From Moraxellaceae bacterium AER2_44_116 (GTDB lineage Bacteria > Pseudomonadota > Gammaproteobacteria > Pseudomonadales > Moraxellaceae): a DNA stretch of 64,000 nt. The notes below the pieces were generated by a model. The model did not search any database. It saw only the letters and a program-made list of their open reading frames with translations, and was not told the DNA's origin. The stretch covers positions 87,158-151,157 of the forward strand of contig VIAD01000001.1 in NCBI GenBank assembly GCA_006546595.1. Direction: 5' to 3'. The first letter of the stretch is position 1. The number at the start of each line of letters is the position of its first letter. Shown here piece after piece: positions 1-9,162 of the stretch. The position numbers and the translations under genes are program-made.

Positions 1-96
1 CTGTGGAGCGGTGGTACAGGCACTCAATAATAGGCTAACGATGGCAAATAACACCGCGTGGCGGGAAGATTTGCAGAGGTAAAGCCAATATTGCAT
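1..96 (-). CDS. mltD: Lipoprotein N-terminus, probably MltD (5' part only)
   Basis: Only the first 32 codons lie in the window and the rest runs off the left edge. The ATG at 96 follows an AGGAG about 9 bases upstream. The peptide has a short basic start, a hydrophobic stretch and a lipobox LLSAC, so it should be a lipid-anchored envelope protein. The assignment to membrane-bound lytic murein transglycosylase D rests only on context: mltD commonly lies directly downstream of gloB in gammaproteobacteria. No catalytic domain can be seen here, so another lipoprotein is possible. Confidence 0.5.
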   Translation of the reverse strand, partial: MQYWLYLCKSSRHAVLFAIVSLLLSACTTAPQ

Positions 97-277
97 GCGG
101 AGATACTCCTAACGAAAGATAATAACCCTCAAATTCTAGGTAGTTGCTTAGAACTGTGGCAAGCTGAAACACGCGAAAAGATGATGAAACTGTAACGAAG
201 TGCGGCAAATTGGCTATTTTTTAAGAAAAAACCTGTTAAAAGATATTCTTATGGCGGTTTAGATGAACATTTTTTAA

Positions 278-1072
278 TTATTTAACAAGAGTTTCAGCCT
301 GCCAAGTATTCTTATAACGTCTTAATGCCGTGAATGCGTGTTGGCCATTCTCACACGGCTCACCTGTCAATAAACGAATCCGTTGACCTAATAAATGACA
401 ACGCAAAAAGGGATTATAATGTTTTTCATCACCTAATCGTGTGGGCAAGGTGGGTTGGTTTTGTTGGCGTAATACGGTGCATCGTTGTTGATGTTGTTGC
501 ATGGAGATATTATCGGGTTCAACGGCTAAGGCAAACTCGAGATTACTCAAGGTATATTCATGGGCAGCACACAGGCGAGTATCATCGGCTAACAAGCTTA
601 TTTTTTGGATGGATTGATAAAATGACACGGGATCACCATCAAAAATACGACCGCAACCTGCACTAAATAAACAATCACTGCAAAATAGAATTTTTTCAGT
701 CAGTTGATAAAATGCTAAATGAATTTTAGTATGTCCTGAAATATCCAATACTAATAGGCGACCAATATCAGCAATGGTGAATATGTCGCCGCCATTAACG
801 ACATGGGTAATACCTGTAATAGTTGCTGAACCATAAATAGGGACATGCGGATGCTTTTTTTTCAGCTCTGGTAAGCCCGCAGTATGATCTCGATGATGAT
901 GAGTGATAAGTACTGTCGTTAACGTCAGTTGGTGGGCTTGTAAATAAGTATCTAATACGTCGTAATCACCCACATCGACAGCGACGGTATTGCCATTCGG
1001 TGCGATTAACAACCATAGGTAGTTATCGTTAAACATTGGGACAGGCACTAAACGTAATGAAGTCGGTTGCAT
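278..1072 (-). CDS. gloB: Hydroxyacylglutathione hydrolase (glyoxalase II)
   Basis: This 264-residue metallo-beta-lactamase-fold enzyme hydrolyses S-D-lactoylglutathione to D-lactate and glutathione, the second step of cytosolic methylglyoxal detoxification. The metal-binding motif THHHRDH is at residues 57-63 (H58, H60, D62, H63), and the other ligands are present as H114, D133 and H171. The sequence SDCLFSAGCGR matches the family's GDTLFSAGCGR. Two usually conserved positions differ: SGHTKIH replaces PGHTxGH, and TAG follows the metal motif instead of xGG. Length is normal. It is divergent from the methyltransferase at 1178 and upstream of a probable mltD, a classic arrangement. The start has only a weak ribosome site but gives the usual N-terminus. 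Confidence 0.93.
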   Translation of the reverse strand: MQPTSLRLVPVPMFNDNYLWLLIAPNGNTVAVDVGDYDVLDTYLQAHQLTLTTVLITHHHRDHTAGLPELKKKHPHVPIYGSATITGITHVVNGGDIFTIADIGRLLVLDISGHTKIHLAFYQLTEKILFCSDCLFSAGCGRIFDGDPVSFYQSIQKISLLADDTRLCAAHEYTLSNLEFALAVEPDNISMQQHQQRCTVLRQQNQPTLPTRLGDEKHYNPFLRCHLLGQRIRLLTGEPCENGQHAFTALRRYKNTWQAETLVK

Positions 1073-1177
1073 TTTAGTAACTACTTGATAAGACTAAGTG
1101 ACGTTGTGTGTATTATCTCGTCAACGATGATAATGAAGTATGGGTCATAAACGCTCTCGTACGATGAGGAAAATATC

Positions 1178-1969
1178 GTGAAACTCCCTCATATTTGGCA
1201 GCCTACGTCACGTATTGATGTTAGCGCGGCACTAGGCCATTGGTTTAATACCGAGTTGGGTCGCGAGTTACAGGCTGCTGAAGAGCATTTGTTGGGACAT
1301 ATTTTACCTGATTTATTTGGCTATCATGCTTTACAGTTGGGACAAATTATTCCGTCACATTTACTTCATGCGAGTCGTATTCGTCATCGTATTGTCGCCG
1401 ATAAGCAATTATTGGTTGTCGAAGGGTTGTCACCGCTGCAAACCTTGCCTGAGCAGTTGCCGTTAGCGGCAAATAGTATGGATGTTGTCGTGATACAGCA
1501 TTTATTAGATGTCACGGTGAATCCTCATGCCGTATTGCGCGAAGCAGCACGGGTGTTAATTCCAGAGGGGCATTTAGTGATTATCGGTTTTAATCCGTGG
1601 AGCTTATGGGGATTATGGCGATTCTGTCGCTTGCCTTGGTCAGATACGCCGTGGCTAAAACGGGATTTAAGCCCTCAGCGGCTCACCGATTGGTTGGCGT
1701 TATTGGATTTTGATATAGTGGGCGTAGAAAGTACCTATTTTATGCCACCTATTGAGACAACGGGAGTGCGGCAGCGTTTTGCGTGGCTAGAAGCATTAGG
1801 GCTGCGATATTGGAGTCAAGGCGGCGCGGCTTATGCCGTGTTAGCGCGTAAACGTGTCGCATGTTTAACACCATTACGTTTGCGTCAACCTTTCTTGCAA
1901 TTGTTAAGACCGCCATTAGTCACGGAAAGTCGTGAAAATAATAGTGACCTAAAAAAATCGGACTTATAG
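1178..1969 (+). CDS. Class I SAM-dependent methyltransferase (YafS-like)
   Basis: The 263-residue protein has a Methyltransf_11-type fold. A motif around residues 100-130 (SMDVVVIQHLLDV, then REAARVLIPEGHLVIIGFNP) corresponds to the post-I and motif II region of small-molecule methyltransferases. The substrate is unknown. Its place between gloB (divergent) and rnhA-dnaQ is that of E. coli yafS and its Pseudomonas counterpart. The chosen start is GTG at 1178, preceded by GAGGAAA. The canonical glycine-rich motif I is degenerate, so activity should not be taken for granted. Confidence 0.75.
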   Translation: MKLPHIWQPTSRIDVSAALGHWFNTELGRELQAAEEHLLGHILPDLFGYHALQLGQIIPSHLLHASRIRHRIVADKQLLVVEGLSPLQTLPEQLPLAANSMDVVVIQHLLDVTVNPHAVLREAARVLIPEGHLVIIGFNPWSLWGLWRFCRLPWSDTPWLKRDLSPQRLTDWLALLDFDIVGVESTYFMPPIETTGVRQRFAWLEALGLRYWSQGGAAYAVLARKRVACLTPLRLRQPFLQLLRPPLVTESRENNSDLKKSDL

Positions 1970-2013
1970 TGTGCGGATTACCGTCAAAACTTGAATAGAG
2001 TGAATAGATATAG

Positions 2014-2460
2014 ATGAAGAAGGTTGAAATTTATAGCGATGGTGCGTGCCGTGGCAATCCCGGTGTGGGAGGATGGGGCGCATTATTAACCCATGAAGGT
2101 CATGAAAAACGGATTTATGGCTGTGAAAAAGATACGACGAATAATCGTATGGAGTTAATGGGCAGTATTGCGGCGTTACGGGTCTTAAAAGAGCCCAGTG
2201 AAGTGGTGTTATGGACAGACTCACAATATGTTAAAAGAGGCATGACCGAATGGTTAACAGGTTGGAAGGCAAAAGGTTGGCGTACCGCGTCCAATCAACC
2301 GGTTAAAAACCAAGATTTATGGCAGGCATTAGATGAGCAAGCAATACGCCATCAGATTGAATGGCGTTGGGTCAAAGGCCACGCAGGACATTATGGTAAT
2401 GAAGTGGCAGATCAATTAGCCAATCAAGCGATTGATGAATTTTTAGGTAAGCCAAACTAG
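2014..2460 (+). CDS. rnhA: Ribonuclease HI
   Basis: This 148-residue enzyme cleaves the RNA strand of RNA-DNA hybrids in the cytosol. The four metal-binding acidic residues are present: D9 (in [11 protein letters not shown]), E47 (in NRMELM), D69 (in WTDSQY) and D133 (in NEVADQLA). H123 and H126 lie in the flexible [10 protein letters not shown] loop that contains the catalytic histidine. Length is typical. It is followed 11 bases later by dnaQ, the standard rnhA-dnaQ pair. The ribosome site is poor. Confidence 0.97.
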   Translation: MKKVEIYSDGACRGNPGVGGWGALLTHEGHEKRIYGCEKDTTNNRMELMGSIAALRVLKEPSEVVLWTDSQYVKRGMTEWLTGWKAKGWRTASNQPVKNQDLWQALDEQAIRHQIEWRWVKGHAGHYGNEVADQLANQAIDEFLGKPN

Positions 2461-2471
2461 GTAAATAAGTT

Positions 2472-3197
2472 ATGCGGCAAGTGGTGTTAGATACAGAGAC
2501 AACGGGGATTAATCCCAGTGAAGGGCATCGTATTATTGAAATTGGCTGTTTAGAAATAGAAAATAGACGCTTAACAGGGCGAAGCTTTCATTGTTATTTA
2601 CAACCAGATCGTGATATTGAAGCAGAAGCCATTGCGGTGCATGGTATTACGCCTGAGTTTTTAGCGGATAAACCTCGTTTTAAAGATATTGCCACGGAGT
2701 TTATGGATTTTATTCGCGGTAGTGAGTTAATTATTCATAATGCTGCGTTTGATATTGGTTTTATTAATCATGAGTTTCGTTTACTTGACGAAAGCTTTGA
2801 AACGGTAGCCAATGAGTGTCAGGTGCTTGACACGCTGGCGTTAGCACGACAAAAGCATCCCGCGCAAAAAAACAACCTAAATGCGTTAGCACGACGTTAT
2901 GGCGCAGATCATCGTCAACGGACGTATCATGGTGCGTTACTAGACTCTGAAATTTTAGCCGATGTTTATTTGGCCATGACTGGTGGTCAAGTTGGTTTAA
3001 GTTTACATGAGGACAGCGATGCGGATGGTACGGGTCAAGAAACGATTCAACGGCTACCCAGTTCTCGTAAAAAGTTGAAAGTTGTGTTGGCATCTGCCGA
3101 AGAAATAGCCGCCCACGAGCTAAGATTGAATGCAATTGACAAAGCGAGTGGTAGTTCATGTATTTGGCGACAAGAAAAACTAGCATCCTTGCTCTAA
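2472..3197 (+). CDS. dnaQ: DNA polymerase III epsilon subunit (proofreading exonuclease)
   Basis: This is the 3'-5' exonuclease subunit of the replicative polymerase, 241 residues. The DEDDh catalytic set is complete: D7 and E9 in DTETTG, D94 in HNAAFD, and H153 and D158 in HGALLD. The C-terminal 60 residues are the less conserved region that binds the polymerase alpha subunit. It is cotranscribed with rnhA. A hairpin at 3191-3215 overlaps the stop codon. Confidence 0.96.
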   Translation: MRQVVLDTETTGINPSEGHRIIEIGCLEIENRRLTGRSFHCYLQPDRDIEAEAIAVHGITPEFLADKPRFKDIATEFMDFIRGSELIIHNAAFDIGFINHEFRLLDESFETVANECQVLDTLALARQKHPAQKNNLNALARRYGADHRQRTYHGALLDSEILADVYLAMTGGQVGLSLHEDSDADGTGQETIQRLPSSRKKLKVVLASAEEIAAHELRLNAIDKASGSSCIWRQEKLASLL

Positions 3198-3215
3198 AAG
3201 CATTATTTTTAGAGC
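3191..3215 (+). terminator. Hairpin at the end of dnaQ
   Basis: Arms GCTCTAAAA (3191-3199) and TTTTAGAGC (3207-3215) are perfectly complementary with a 7-base loop. The hairpin begins inside the last codons of dnaQ. The T-rich run is within the right arm rather than after it, so intrinsic termination would be weak. It may instead protect the mRNA end. Confidence 0.4.
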
Positions 3216-3356
3216 AGGCTGATACAAACACCGTTTTTACTCTATCCTACGTTGGCAATTAGGGTTAAATAACAGGTGGTCGTGATAAGTAATAATAAAC
3301 GAGGCGAATATTTATTCGTTTCTTACCCTTAAACTCATAAAGACAGGAAGGAACCC

Positions 3357-5033
3357 ATGCTTCCAAAAATAGATGTTGGTGCACTGAATTTAATTAAATC
3401 TGAAATTGATGTGTCGTTAGCACAAATTGAAGGTGCGTTAAGTACTTTTGTCGAAGACAACAGCAATAACGGCCCATTAGCCGAAAGTATTGAGGCGATG
3501 GAGCAAGTCTATGGTGCATTACGACTGATTGATATTCATGGTGCATCCGAGTTAGCGGAAGTGTTATTTGCGTTGTTACGTCAAGTAAATGATTTTCAAG
3601 AAAAAACCCCTGATGCGTATTATTCAGCATTGGGTAACGGCATGATGGTATTAGCCCGTTATTTAGAGTATGTCCAAATTAAAGCGGTGAATTTACCGCA
3701 GTTATTAATTCCATCTATTAATGAAGCGCGTCAAGTCTTAATGTTGCCATTGTTGGGTGAAGGTTATTTCTTAGATGTTCCTTGTTTGCCTGATGCGAAT
3801 ATAGGTCATCCTTTGTCTATTGACCATGCTCAAGCCATTGTATTGGCAAAACGCATTCGTTTGATGTACCAAATTGGCACGATTGGTTTACTGCGCGATC
3901 AAGCACAACCTGTTCATTTTAGATTGATGCGTCGTGCCTTGGAACGTGCAACACAACTGTGCACAGGAAAACCATTGGCATTGTTGTGGTGGGTAGGTGA
4001 AGCGGCACTAGAAGCGTTCTCTCAAGGTGTGTCTTTAAATCCAGCACGTAAGATATTATTGGCTCAATTAGAACAACAGCTTAAATTATTGGTGTTGCCA
4101 CAAGGCGTTAACCAACCCATTGAAATGACGGTCTTGGCCAATTGCTTGGCAGTTGTTGGCTTAGGCGAAACAGGCGCAAAAGTTCAAGAAGTGCAACGTG
4201 CATTTGATTTGGCCAGTAGTTGTATTAGTCAAACGCAATTACAAATTCAACATAACTCTATGTTTGGACCTGGCGGTTCGGTGATTAAAACGGTTGCCGC
4301 TGTCCTCAAAGATGAGATTGCACATATTAAAGACGTGTTGGACGTTGTTGCTCGTGGCTCGCAACAAGAAGAAGAAAGTTATCAAACAGTTGCTGAAGAT
4401 ATTAAAAAGTCTTCACAAACATTGACGATGTTAGGCTTAAATGACGTTTCTCAAGCCATGCGCCGTCAAGCTGACATCGTTGTAAAATGGACCGATTTAC
4501 CTTCAGAGCAAGCTTTGAATGTTCTCGTTGATATTCTATTGCAAGCCGATAATGCGGTTGCGACCTTAGACAAAGAAATGACACCGGGCGCACAAACGGT
4601 GATTAACAATAATCGTATTTCATTGCATCAACTGGATGAAGCGCGGACGATGTTGGTGGCTGAAAGCCGCGCAGGTTTGTCATTAGTGAAGCGCGCTGTC
4701 TTGTCCTATTTGGAAACAAAAGGCGAAGACCCGATGCACTTAACGAATATCCCTGCAACTTTGCAATCCACCAGTGGTGGTTTAGAGTTTTTGTTGATTC
4801 CGCGTGGCGCACAAATTCTACGGTCAGCAGCTAGCTTTATGGATGCATGGTCAACCAGCAAAAAGATGCCTGCCATGAATATTGTCGAAACCTTTGCCGA
4901 TGCCATTGCTTGTGTGGACTACTACCTAGAAAGCTTAGAGATTAATAAGCCTGTCAGTGAAAATGTCTTTGATATTGGTGAGGACAGTGTTGCTGAGTTG
5001 GGTTATCCCGTTAATAACAGACGTGCTGCTTAA
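3357..5033 (+). CDS. fimL: FimL-like protein (ChpA/PilL N-terminal homologue)
   Basis: The 558-residue, mostly helical, soluble protein resembles FimL of Pseudomonas, which is homologous to the N-terminal part of the chemosensory kinase ChpA. It lacks a kinase and receiver region. In Pseudomonas FimL acts in twitching motility and in cAMP signalling through the Chp system. The match rests on length (FimL is about 557 residues), on N-terminal helical character (for example LRLIDIHGASELAEVLFALL), and on the neighbour: nudC follows directly, as I recall it does in P. aeruginosa. The RBS AGGAAGG lies upstream of the ATG. The stop codon overlaps the nudC start (TAATG). No other pilus genes are in the window. 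Confidence 0.72.
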   Translation: MLPKIDVGALNLIKSEIDVSLAQIEGALSTFVEDNSNNGPLAESIEAMEQVYGALRLIDIHGASELAEVLFALLRQVNDFQEKTPDAYYSALGNGMMVLARYLEYVQIKAVNLPQLLIPSINEARQVLMLPLLGEGYFLDVPCLPDANIGHPLSIDHAQAIVLAKRIRLMYQIGTIGLLRDQAQPVHFRLMRRALERATQLCTGKPLALLWWVGEAALEAFSQGVSLNPARKILLAQLEQQLKLLVLPQGVNQPIEMTVLANCLAVVGLGETGAKVQEVQRAFDLASSCISQTQLQIQHNSMFGPGGSVIKTVAAVLKDEIAHIKDVLDVVARGSQQEEESYQTVAEDIKKSSQTLTMLGLNDVSQAMRRQADIVVKWTDLPSEQALNVLVDILLQADNAVATLDKEMTPGAQTVINNNRISLHQLDEARTMLVAESRAGLSLVKRAVLSYLETKGEDPMHLTNIPATLQSTSGGLEFLLIPRGAQILRSAASFMDAWSTSKKMPAMNIVETFADAIACVDYYLESLEINKPVSENVFDIGEDSVAELGYPVNNRRAA

Positions 5034-5842
5034 TGACTTTATCGGTGGTGACGCAGCCAGAGCTTAAACTCTGGCTACTGTTTCGTGGTCATGAATTACT
5101 GGTGTCGGTGGAAAGCTCAGCCTTTCCGCTGTATCCACATTATGATGCTTTAGGATTTGTGTCAGACGAGCAGCATGTTGTAGGTGAACATGAAGGTCGT
5201 CAGGTGTCTGTCGTTCGTTTAACCGAAGATGCTGTCGAGCCTGAGGGTTATCACTTTCAATCGTTACGGTCACTGTTATTGTCGATAGATGCAGATAGTT
5301 TCTCGTTGGCAGCAACCGCTTCTCAAGTGCTAGAGTGGGCTAACAGCCATCGTTTTTGTTGTCGTTGTGGAACGCCTACACAGCCTCATCCGCGTGGTGA
5401 GCGTGCGCGTGTTTGTCCTGCGTGTGCTTATCATCAATACCCACGTATTCATCCGTGTGTGATCGTTGCGATTACCAAAGACGACACCATTTTACTGGCA
5501 CGTGCTCAGCGTTTTGTACGTCCCATGTACAGTTTATTAGCAGGCTTTGTTGAAGTGGGCGAAACCCTCGAACATGCCGTCATGCGTGAAGTAGCCGAAG
5601 AGTCGGGCGTACAGGTTAAAAATCTGCGTTATTTTGGCAGCCAGTCGTGGCCGTTTCCTAATAATTTAATGTTAGCGTTTCAAGCGGAGTGGGCGAGTGG
5701 CGAGATCGTGATTCAGGAAGAAGAAATTATGGACGCCCAGTTTTTTCGTTTTGATGCATTACCCGAAATACCTCCTTCAGGCAGTATCGCCTCACAAGTC
5801 ATTCACGCAACTGTGACAGAGTTAGCGGCCAGCTATCGTTAG
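5033..5842 (+). CDS. nudC: NAD(+) diphosphatase / RNA deNADding enzyme
   Basis: This 269-residue Nudix hydrolase cleaves NADH, NAD and NAD-capped RNA 5' ends. A zinc ribbon is visible: C109-x2-C112 and C128-x2-C131. The Nudix box (GFVEVGETLEHAVMREVAEE, then SGV) spans 171-193 with all REUXEE residues. The NudC signature downstream reads SQSWPFP at 203-209, where the usual form is SQPWPFP. The start overlaps the fimL stop by one base, indicating translational coupling. Confidence 0.93.
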   Translation: MTLSVVTQPELKLWLLFRGHELLVSVESSAFPLYPHYDALGFVSDEQHVVGEHEGRQVSVVRLTEDAVEPEGYHFQSLRSLLLSIDADSFSLAATASQVLEWANSHRFCCRCGTPTQPHPRGERARVCPACAYHQYPRIHPCVIVAITKDDTILLARAQRFVRPMYSLLAGFVEVGETLEHAVMREVAEESGVQVKNLRYFGSQSWPFPNNLMLAFQAEWASGEIVIQEEEIMDAQFFRFDALPEIPPSGSIASQVIHATVTELAASYR

Positions 5843-5902
5843 TATAGGTATGGCGTTAGTCTGCGCTCTTATTCATTTATTCATCACGTTTTAGGAGCTT
5901 TC

Positions 5903-6952
5903 ATGCTGGATTTACTTTTACAGTATGGTTTGTTTTTGGCCAAAATAGTCACAGTGGTCATTGCGTTACTTTTTATTATTTTGACGATAGCCAATGTCGG
6001 TGATCGTCGCCGTCATCATGATGAAGATGGTGAAATTGAAGTCATGCGCTTGAATGAGCGTTTTGAGCATTTTGCCAATACCTTACGGATGACCGTACTC
6101 GATAAAAGCACCTTAAAAGCGTATTTCAAAAACGAGAAAGAAAAGTCTAAACAAGCGGCGAAAGAAGACGCGAAAAAAACGGTAGATGACATTAAGAAGC
6201 GCGTGTATGTCATTAATTTTAATGGCGATATTCGTGCTTCTGCAACCGAGAATTTACGTCAAGAAATTACAGCAATTTTAAGTATTGTTGATAAAGATAA
6301 AGATGAAGTCGTGGTTAACTTAGAAAGCCCCGGTGGTATGGTGCATGGTTATGGTTTGGCATCGTCACAATTAGCACGTCTGCGTGAGCATCACATTCCG
6401 TTAACCATTTGTGTCGATAAGGTCGCTGCCAGTGGTGGCTATATGATGGCCTGTTTGGCCGATAAGATTATTGCCGCCCCCTTTGCGATTATTGGTTCGA
6501 TTGGTGTCGTGGCGCAAATTCCTAATTTTCACCGTTTATTAGAGAAATGGGATATTGATTTTGAGGTCTTAACGGCAGGTGAGTATAAACGGACAATGAC
6601 GGTCATGGGTGAAAATACCGAAGCAGGTCGTCAAAAGTTTATTGCCGAGTTAGAAGATACGCATACCTTGTTTAAAGAGTTTGTCAAAGAGTACCGCCCT
6701 AATTTGGATATTCAACAAGTGGCAACGGGTGAACATTGGTATGGTAAACGTGCCGTTGATTTAGGTTTAGTCGATACGTTAATGACCAGCGATGAGTATT
6801 TACTCACTGCGAGTAAAACCGCTGATATTTTTGCGGTACGTTTTGTTCATAAACAAAACTTTATGCAAAAAATGGGGGTTGCAGCCACCTTGAGTGCCGA
6901 TAATTTATTGGTCAAATGGTGGGATCGTTTAAGCCAAACGCCGCGTTTTTAA
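5903..6952 (+). CDS. sohB: Inner-membrane peptidase SohB (S49 family)
   Basis: The 349-residue S49 serine protease is related to the signal peptide peptidase SppA. A single N-terminal membrane segment (about residues 9-32) is followed by a charged, lysine-rich linker and the protease domain. The Ser-Lys dyad is probably S177 (KVAASGGYMMA) and K229 (AGEYKR). Length matches E. coli SohB (about 350). The RBS AGGAGC lies 5-6 bases before the ATG. The next gene starts one base after its stop. Confidence 0.93.
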   Translation: MLDLLLQYGLFLAKIVTVVIALLFIILTIANVGDRRRHHDEDGEIEVMRLNERFEHFANTLRMTVLDKSTLKAYFKNEKEKSKQAAKEDAKKTVDDIKKRVYVINFNGDIRASATENLRQEITAILSIVDKDKDEVVVNLESPGGMVHGYGLASSQLARLREHHIPLTICVDKVAASGGYMMACLADKIIAAPFAIIGSIGVVAQIPNFHRLLEKWDIDFEVLTAGEYKRTMTVMGENTEAGRQKFIAELEDTHTLFKEFVKEYRPNLDIQQVATGEHWYGKRAVDLGLVDTLMTSDEYLLTASKTADIFAVRFVHKQNFMQKMGVAATLSADNLLVKWWDRLSQTPRF

Positions 6953-6953
6953 T

Positions 6954-7178
6954 ATGAGTCGTCATCTCAACCCTAAAAAACTGCTGCTGTCCAAATGGAC
7001 GGCAGTACAGCCGCAACAGAAAGAAAAGCATTTTTTAGTGGTCAAAATCGCTGATAACTCTACGCCGTTGACGGATAGAGATTTTGTTTTCTTAGAAGCA
7101 GTCATGACAAAACGACAATATCGTCTGGATTGGCATACCTTATTAAATGAGGCTGAATGGCAACAGGGATGGTGTTAA
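6954..7178 (+). CDS. TIGR02450-family small protein
   Basis: The 74-residue basic cytosolic protein carries the family's conserved start, NPKKLLLSKWTAV, followed by EKHFLVVKI. Several tryptophans are spread through the C-terminal half (DWHTLLNEAEWQQGW). The family is widespread in gammaproteobacteria and has no assigned function. The start codon lies one base after sohB, so the two are probably cotranslated. Confidence 0.82.
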   Translation: MSRHLNPKKLLLSKWTAVQPQQKEKHFLVVKIADNSTPLTDRDFVFLEAVMTKRQYRLDWHTLLNEAEWQQGWC

Positions 7179-7261
7179 GTCCCATTTTAGGTGATAGCTA
7201 GTTTCTTCTAATCTAACAAAGTGAAGTATAATCACCACCCATCATCTGTAGGACTGTTCAG

Positions 7262-7678
7262 ATGAATAAAGCAGAGTTGGAAATTCTTGCTGAAATTCGC
7301 ATATTAGAAGCCGAAGCATTGTTAGCGGCTAATCAATTTAATGGCGCATACTATCTGGCAGGATATGCACTAGAGTGTGCATTTAAGGCGTGTATCGCCA
7401 AAAAAGTCAATCAATACGATTTCCCTAATAAAAAACTCGCCATAGACAGCTATTCACATGATCTTGCTCTATTAGTTGGCGTGGCAGGACTGCAACAAGA
7501 ACTGCTCAAAAAATTAAAAGTAGATAAGAGTTTCGCGCTAAACTGGGCAGTAGCAAAAGATTGGTCGGAGCAAGCTCGTTATGATTCCAATATCGGCCAA
7601 GCCAAGGCAAATGATTTATATAGTGCCATCACAGACAAAGACAATGGAGTGCTCTCATGGCTAAAGACCTTTTGGTAA
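7262..7678 (+). CDS. HEPN-domain protein
   Basis: The 138-residue helical protein is of the HEPN type. The core helix YYLAGYALECAFKACIAKK (residues 30-48) and the later SHDLALLVG and WSEQARYD segments are characteristic of this superfamily. Many HEPN proteins are RNases in toxin-antitoxin or defence modules, but I do not see the classical R-x4-6-H active-site motif. RNase activity is therefore uncertain. It has a good RBS (TAGGA), and a TATAAT lies at 7227-7232, though without a convincing -35. The last 22 bases overlap the next gene, which indicates a two-gene unit. The function is unknown. Confidence 0.7.
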   Translation: MNKAELEILAEIRILEAEALLAANQFNGAYYLAGYALECAFKACIAKKVNQYDFPNKKLAIDSYSHDLALLVGVAGLQQELLKKLKVDKSFALNWAVAKDWSEQARYDSNIGQAKANDLYSAITDKDNGVLSWLKTFW

Positions 7679-8064
7679 CGGATAGTCTGTCAGAGCAAAT
7701 GATAAATGCAGGCGTAATGCTGATTGAACGCCTAGACCAAAGCAATGCTCAGGTTAAAAGCGCATTTTGGCTCTACTTCTCTGAGCTACGCACATGGAAA
7801 CTCGTCATTGCCTCCGATTTAATCGCGGCAAATGGCCCTAGAATGTTCTATGAAAAAATAGTCACAGCTAATAGCTTGGCGAGTGAGAGCGAAAATATCA
7901 TTTCACTAAATGATATCGGAGTAGAGGCACTTGATAATAAAGTCGTTCAATTACTAGCAATGATGATAAGCACTGGGTCAGGCATAAGTAGTATCCGATT
8001 CTCGAAAAACAATATTAATGGAGTTTATATTGAGGATGCGTACATATACAGATCTAGTCGTTAG
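7657..8064 (+). CDS. Hypothetical partner of the HEPN protein
   Basis: The 135-residue soluble protein resembles an uncharacterised family that, as I recall, often sits next to HEPN genes in bacteria. The N-terminal half is helical (LSEQMINAGVMLIERL and AFWLYFSELRTWKLVIAS). The C-terminal end carries ISSIRFSKNNINGVYIEDAY, apparently the best-conserved block. It has no nucleotidyltransferase motif, so it is not a MNT antitoxin. Its ATG (RBS GGAG, 7 bases away) lies inside the end of the HEPN gene, so the two products are probably made in fixed ratio. Antitoxin, modifier or adaptor roles are all speculative. Confidence 0.6.
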   Translation: MAKDLLVTDSLSEQMINAGVMLIERLDQSNAQVKSAFWLYFSELRTWKLVIASDLIAANGPRMFYEKIVTANSLASESENIISLNDIGVEALDNKVVQLLAMMISTGSGISSIRFSKNNINGVYIEDAYIYRSSR

Positions 8065-8187
8065 TTTACATTCTGAACTCCAGGCAAGTGATACAAGTAA
8101 TAAACTAATTATTGACCTGTTTTAACTCAGAGATTACTGCGTTTTTAAGTTTGTTACTTGATGCTTTCGCCTGATTACTAGGAGCAG

Positions 8188-9162
8188 ATGATGAAATCCT
8201 CTCGCGCTAAAGTTTCAATTCAACAATGGACTGAACAAGGTCACATTCCTCCCGATAAAATTCAATCTGCTCTACAAGCTGCCGACATTAGCCCTAGCCA
8301 GCATCAATGGCGACCTTTTCTCGATAAATTACTGTTAGCGAATGGTGGCGGTTTATTTCTGATCGGTGTGGTGTTCTTTTTTGCCTTTAATTGGCAAGAA
8401 ATCACCCGTTTTCATAAGTTTGCGATGATTGAATCGTTGGTGATCGCGAGTCTATGGGCATATAGCCATTGGTTTAATCGGCCAACAGCGAATGTTTTTG
8501 TGTTGGCAGCGGCGGTTTTTGTGGGTGTGTTATTGGCCTTCTTTGGTCAAACTTACCAAACAGGCGCGGATACATGGCAGTTGTTTGCAACGTGGGCGAT
8601 GTTGATTACCCCTTGGGCATTATTAGCGCAACTCGGTGCTTTATGGTTACTGTGGTTGGTGTTGGTTAATGTCAGTATTGTGCTGTATTACCAAGTATTT
8701 CACGGTGTTTTTGGTCTGATGTTTAGTTCTAGTCAATTACAATTAGCGATGTTTGCGTTTAATACCGTGGCTTTGTTGCTGTGGGAGTTTGCCGCTTCAC
8801 GCTTATCATGGTTGCAGGGTCGTCATGAAGTGCGTTTGTTGGCGGTGGCGAGTGGCTTTAGTGTGACGTGGTTAATGTTAGAGGCTATTTCTAGCAATCA
8901 TCAAGATTCTTATGGAATAGTCGTTTGTTATCCCCTCTGGCTATTGGCGGGTTACACACTGTATCGTCAGCGTATTCCTGATTTGTTTATGTTGGCTGGC
9001 GGTGTATTGACACTGATTGTCATTTCGACGGCTTTTCTTGGGAAATATTTTTTAAATAGTCATGGTGATGTTTTTTTACTGTTGGCTATGTGGGTTTTAG
9101 TGTGGTCAAGTTTAGCGATTCGTTGGCTGCAAAAGATTGCAAAGGAAGGCAAACATGAATAA
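8188..9162 (+). CDS. DUF2157 membrane protein
   Basis: The 324-residue inner-membrane protein has a soluble N-terminus of about 55 residues. This contains the DUF2157-type opening (IQQWTEQGHIPPDKIQSALQ). About nine hydrophobic helices follow, from residue 55 to the end. It is the first gene of a compact unit: the next start overlaps its stop by 8 bases. The family regularly co-occurs with DUF4401 and GDYXXLXY proteins and has no known function. A second ATG at 8191 is an equally good start (AGGAGC upstream). Confidence 0.75.
   Translation: MMKSSRAKVSIQQWTEQGHIPPDKIQSALQAADISPSQHQWRPFLDKLLLANGGGLFLIGVVFFFAFNWQEITRFHKFAMIESLVIASLWAYSHWFNRPTANVFVLAAAVFVGVLLAFFGQTYQTGADTWQLFATWAMLITPWALLAQLGALWLLWLVLVNVSIVLYYQVFHGVFGLMFSSSQLQLAMFAFNTVALLLWEFAASRLSWLQGRHEVRLLAVASGFSVTWLMLEAISSNHQDSYGIVVCYPLWLLAGYTLYRQRIPDLFMLAGGVLTLIVISTAFLGKYFLNSHGDVFLLLAMWVLVWSSLAIRWLQKIAKEGKHE

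Noticed and set aside
334..666. A 110-codon open frame on the plus strand
   Set aside because: It is antisense to gloB, has no family resemblance and lies within a strongly conserved enzyme gene.
4402..4906. Open frames on the minus strand within fimL
   Set aside because: They are antisense shadows of a continuous 558-codon gene and have no RBS or family match.
7657..8064. MNT-type nucleotidyltransferase antitoxin
   Set aside because: No GSxxxG/DxD-type motif is visible, so the HEPN partner is not the classical MNT protein.
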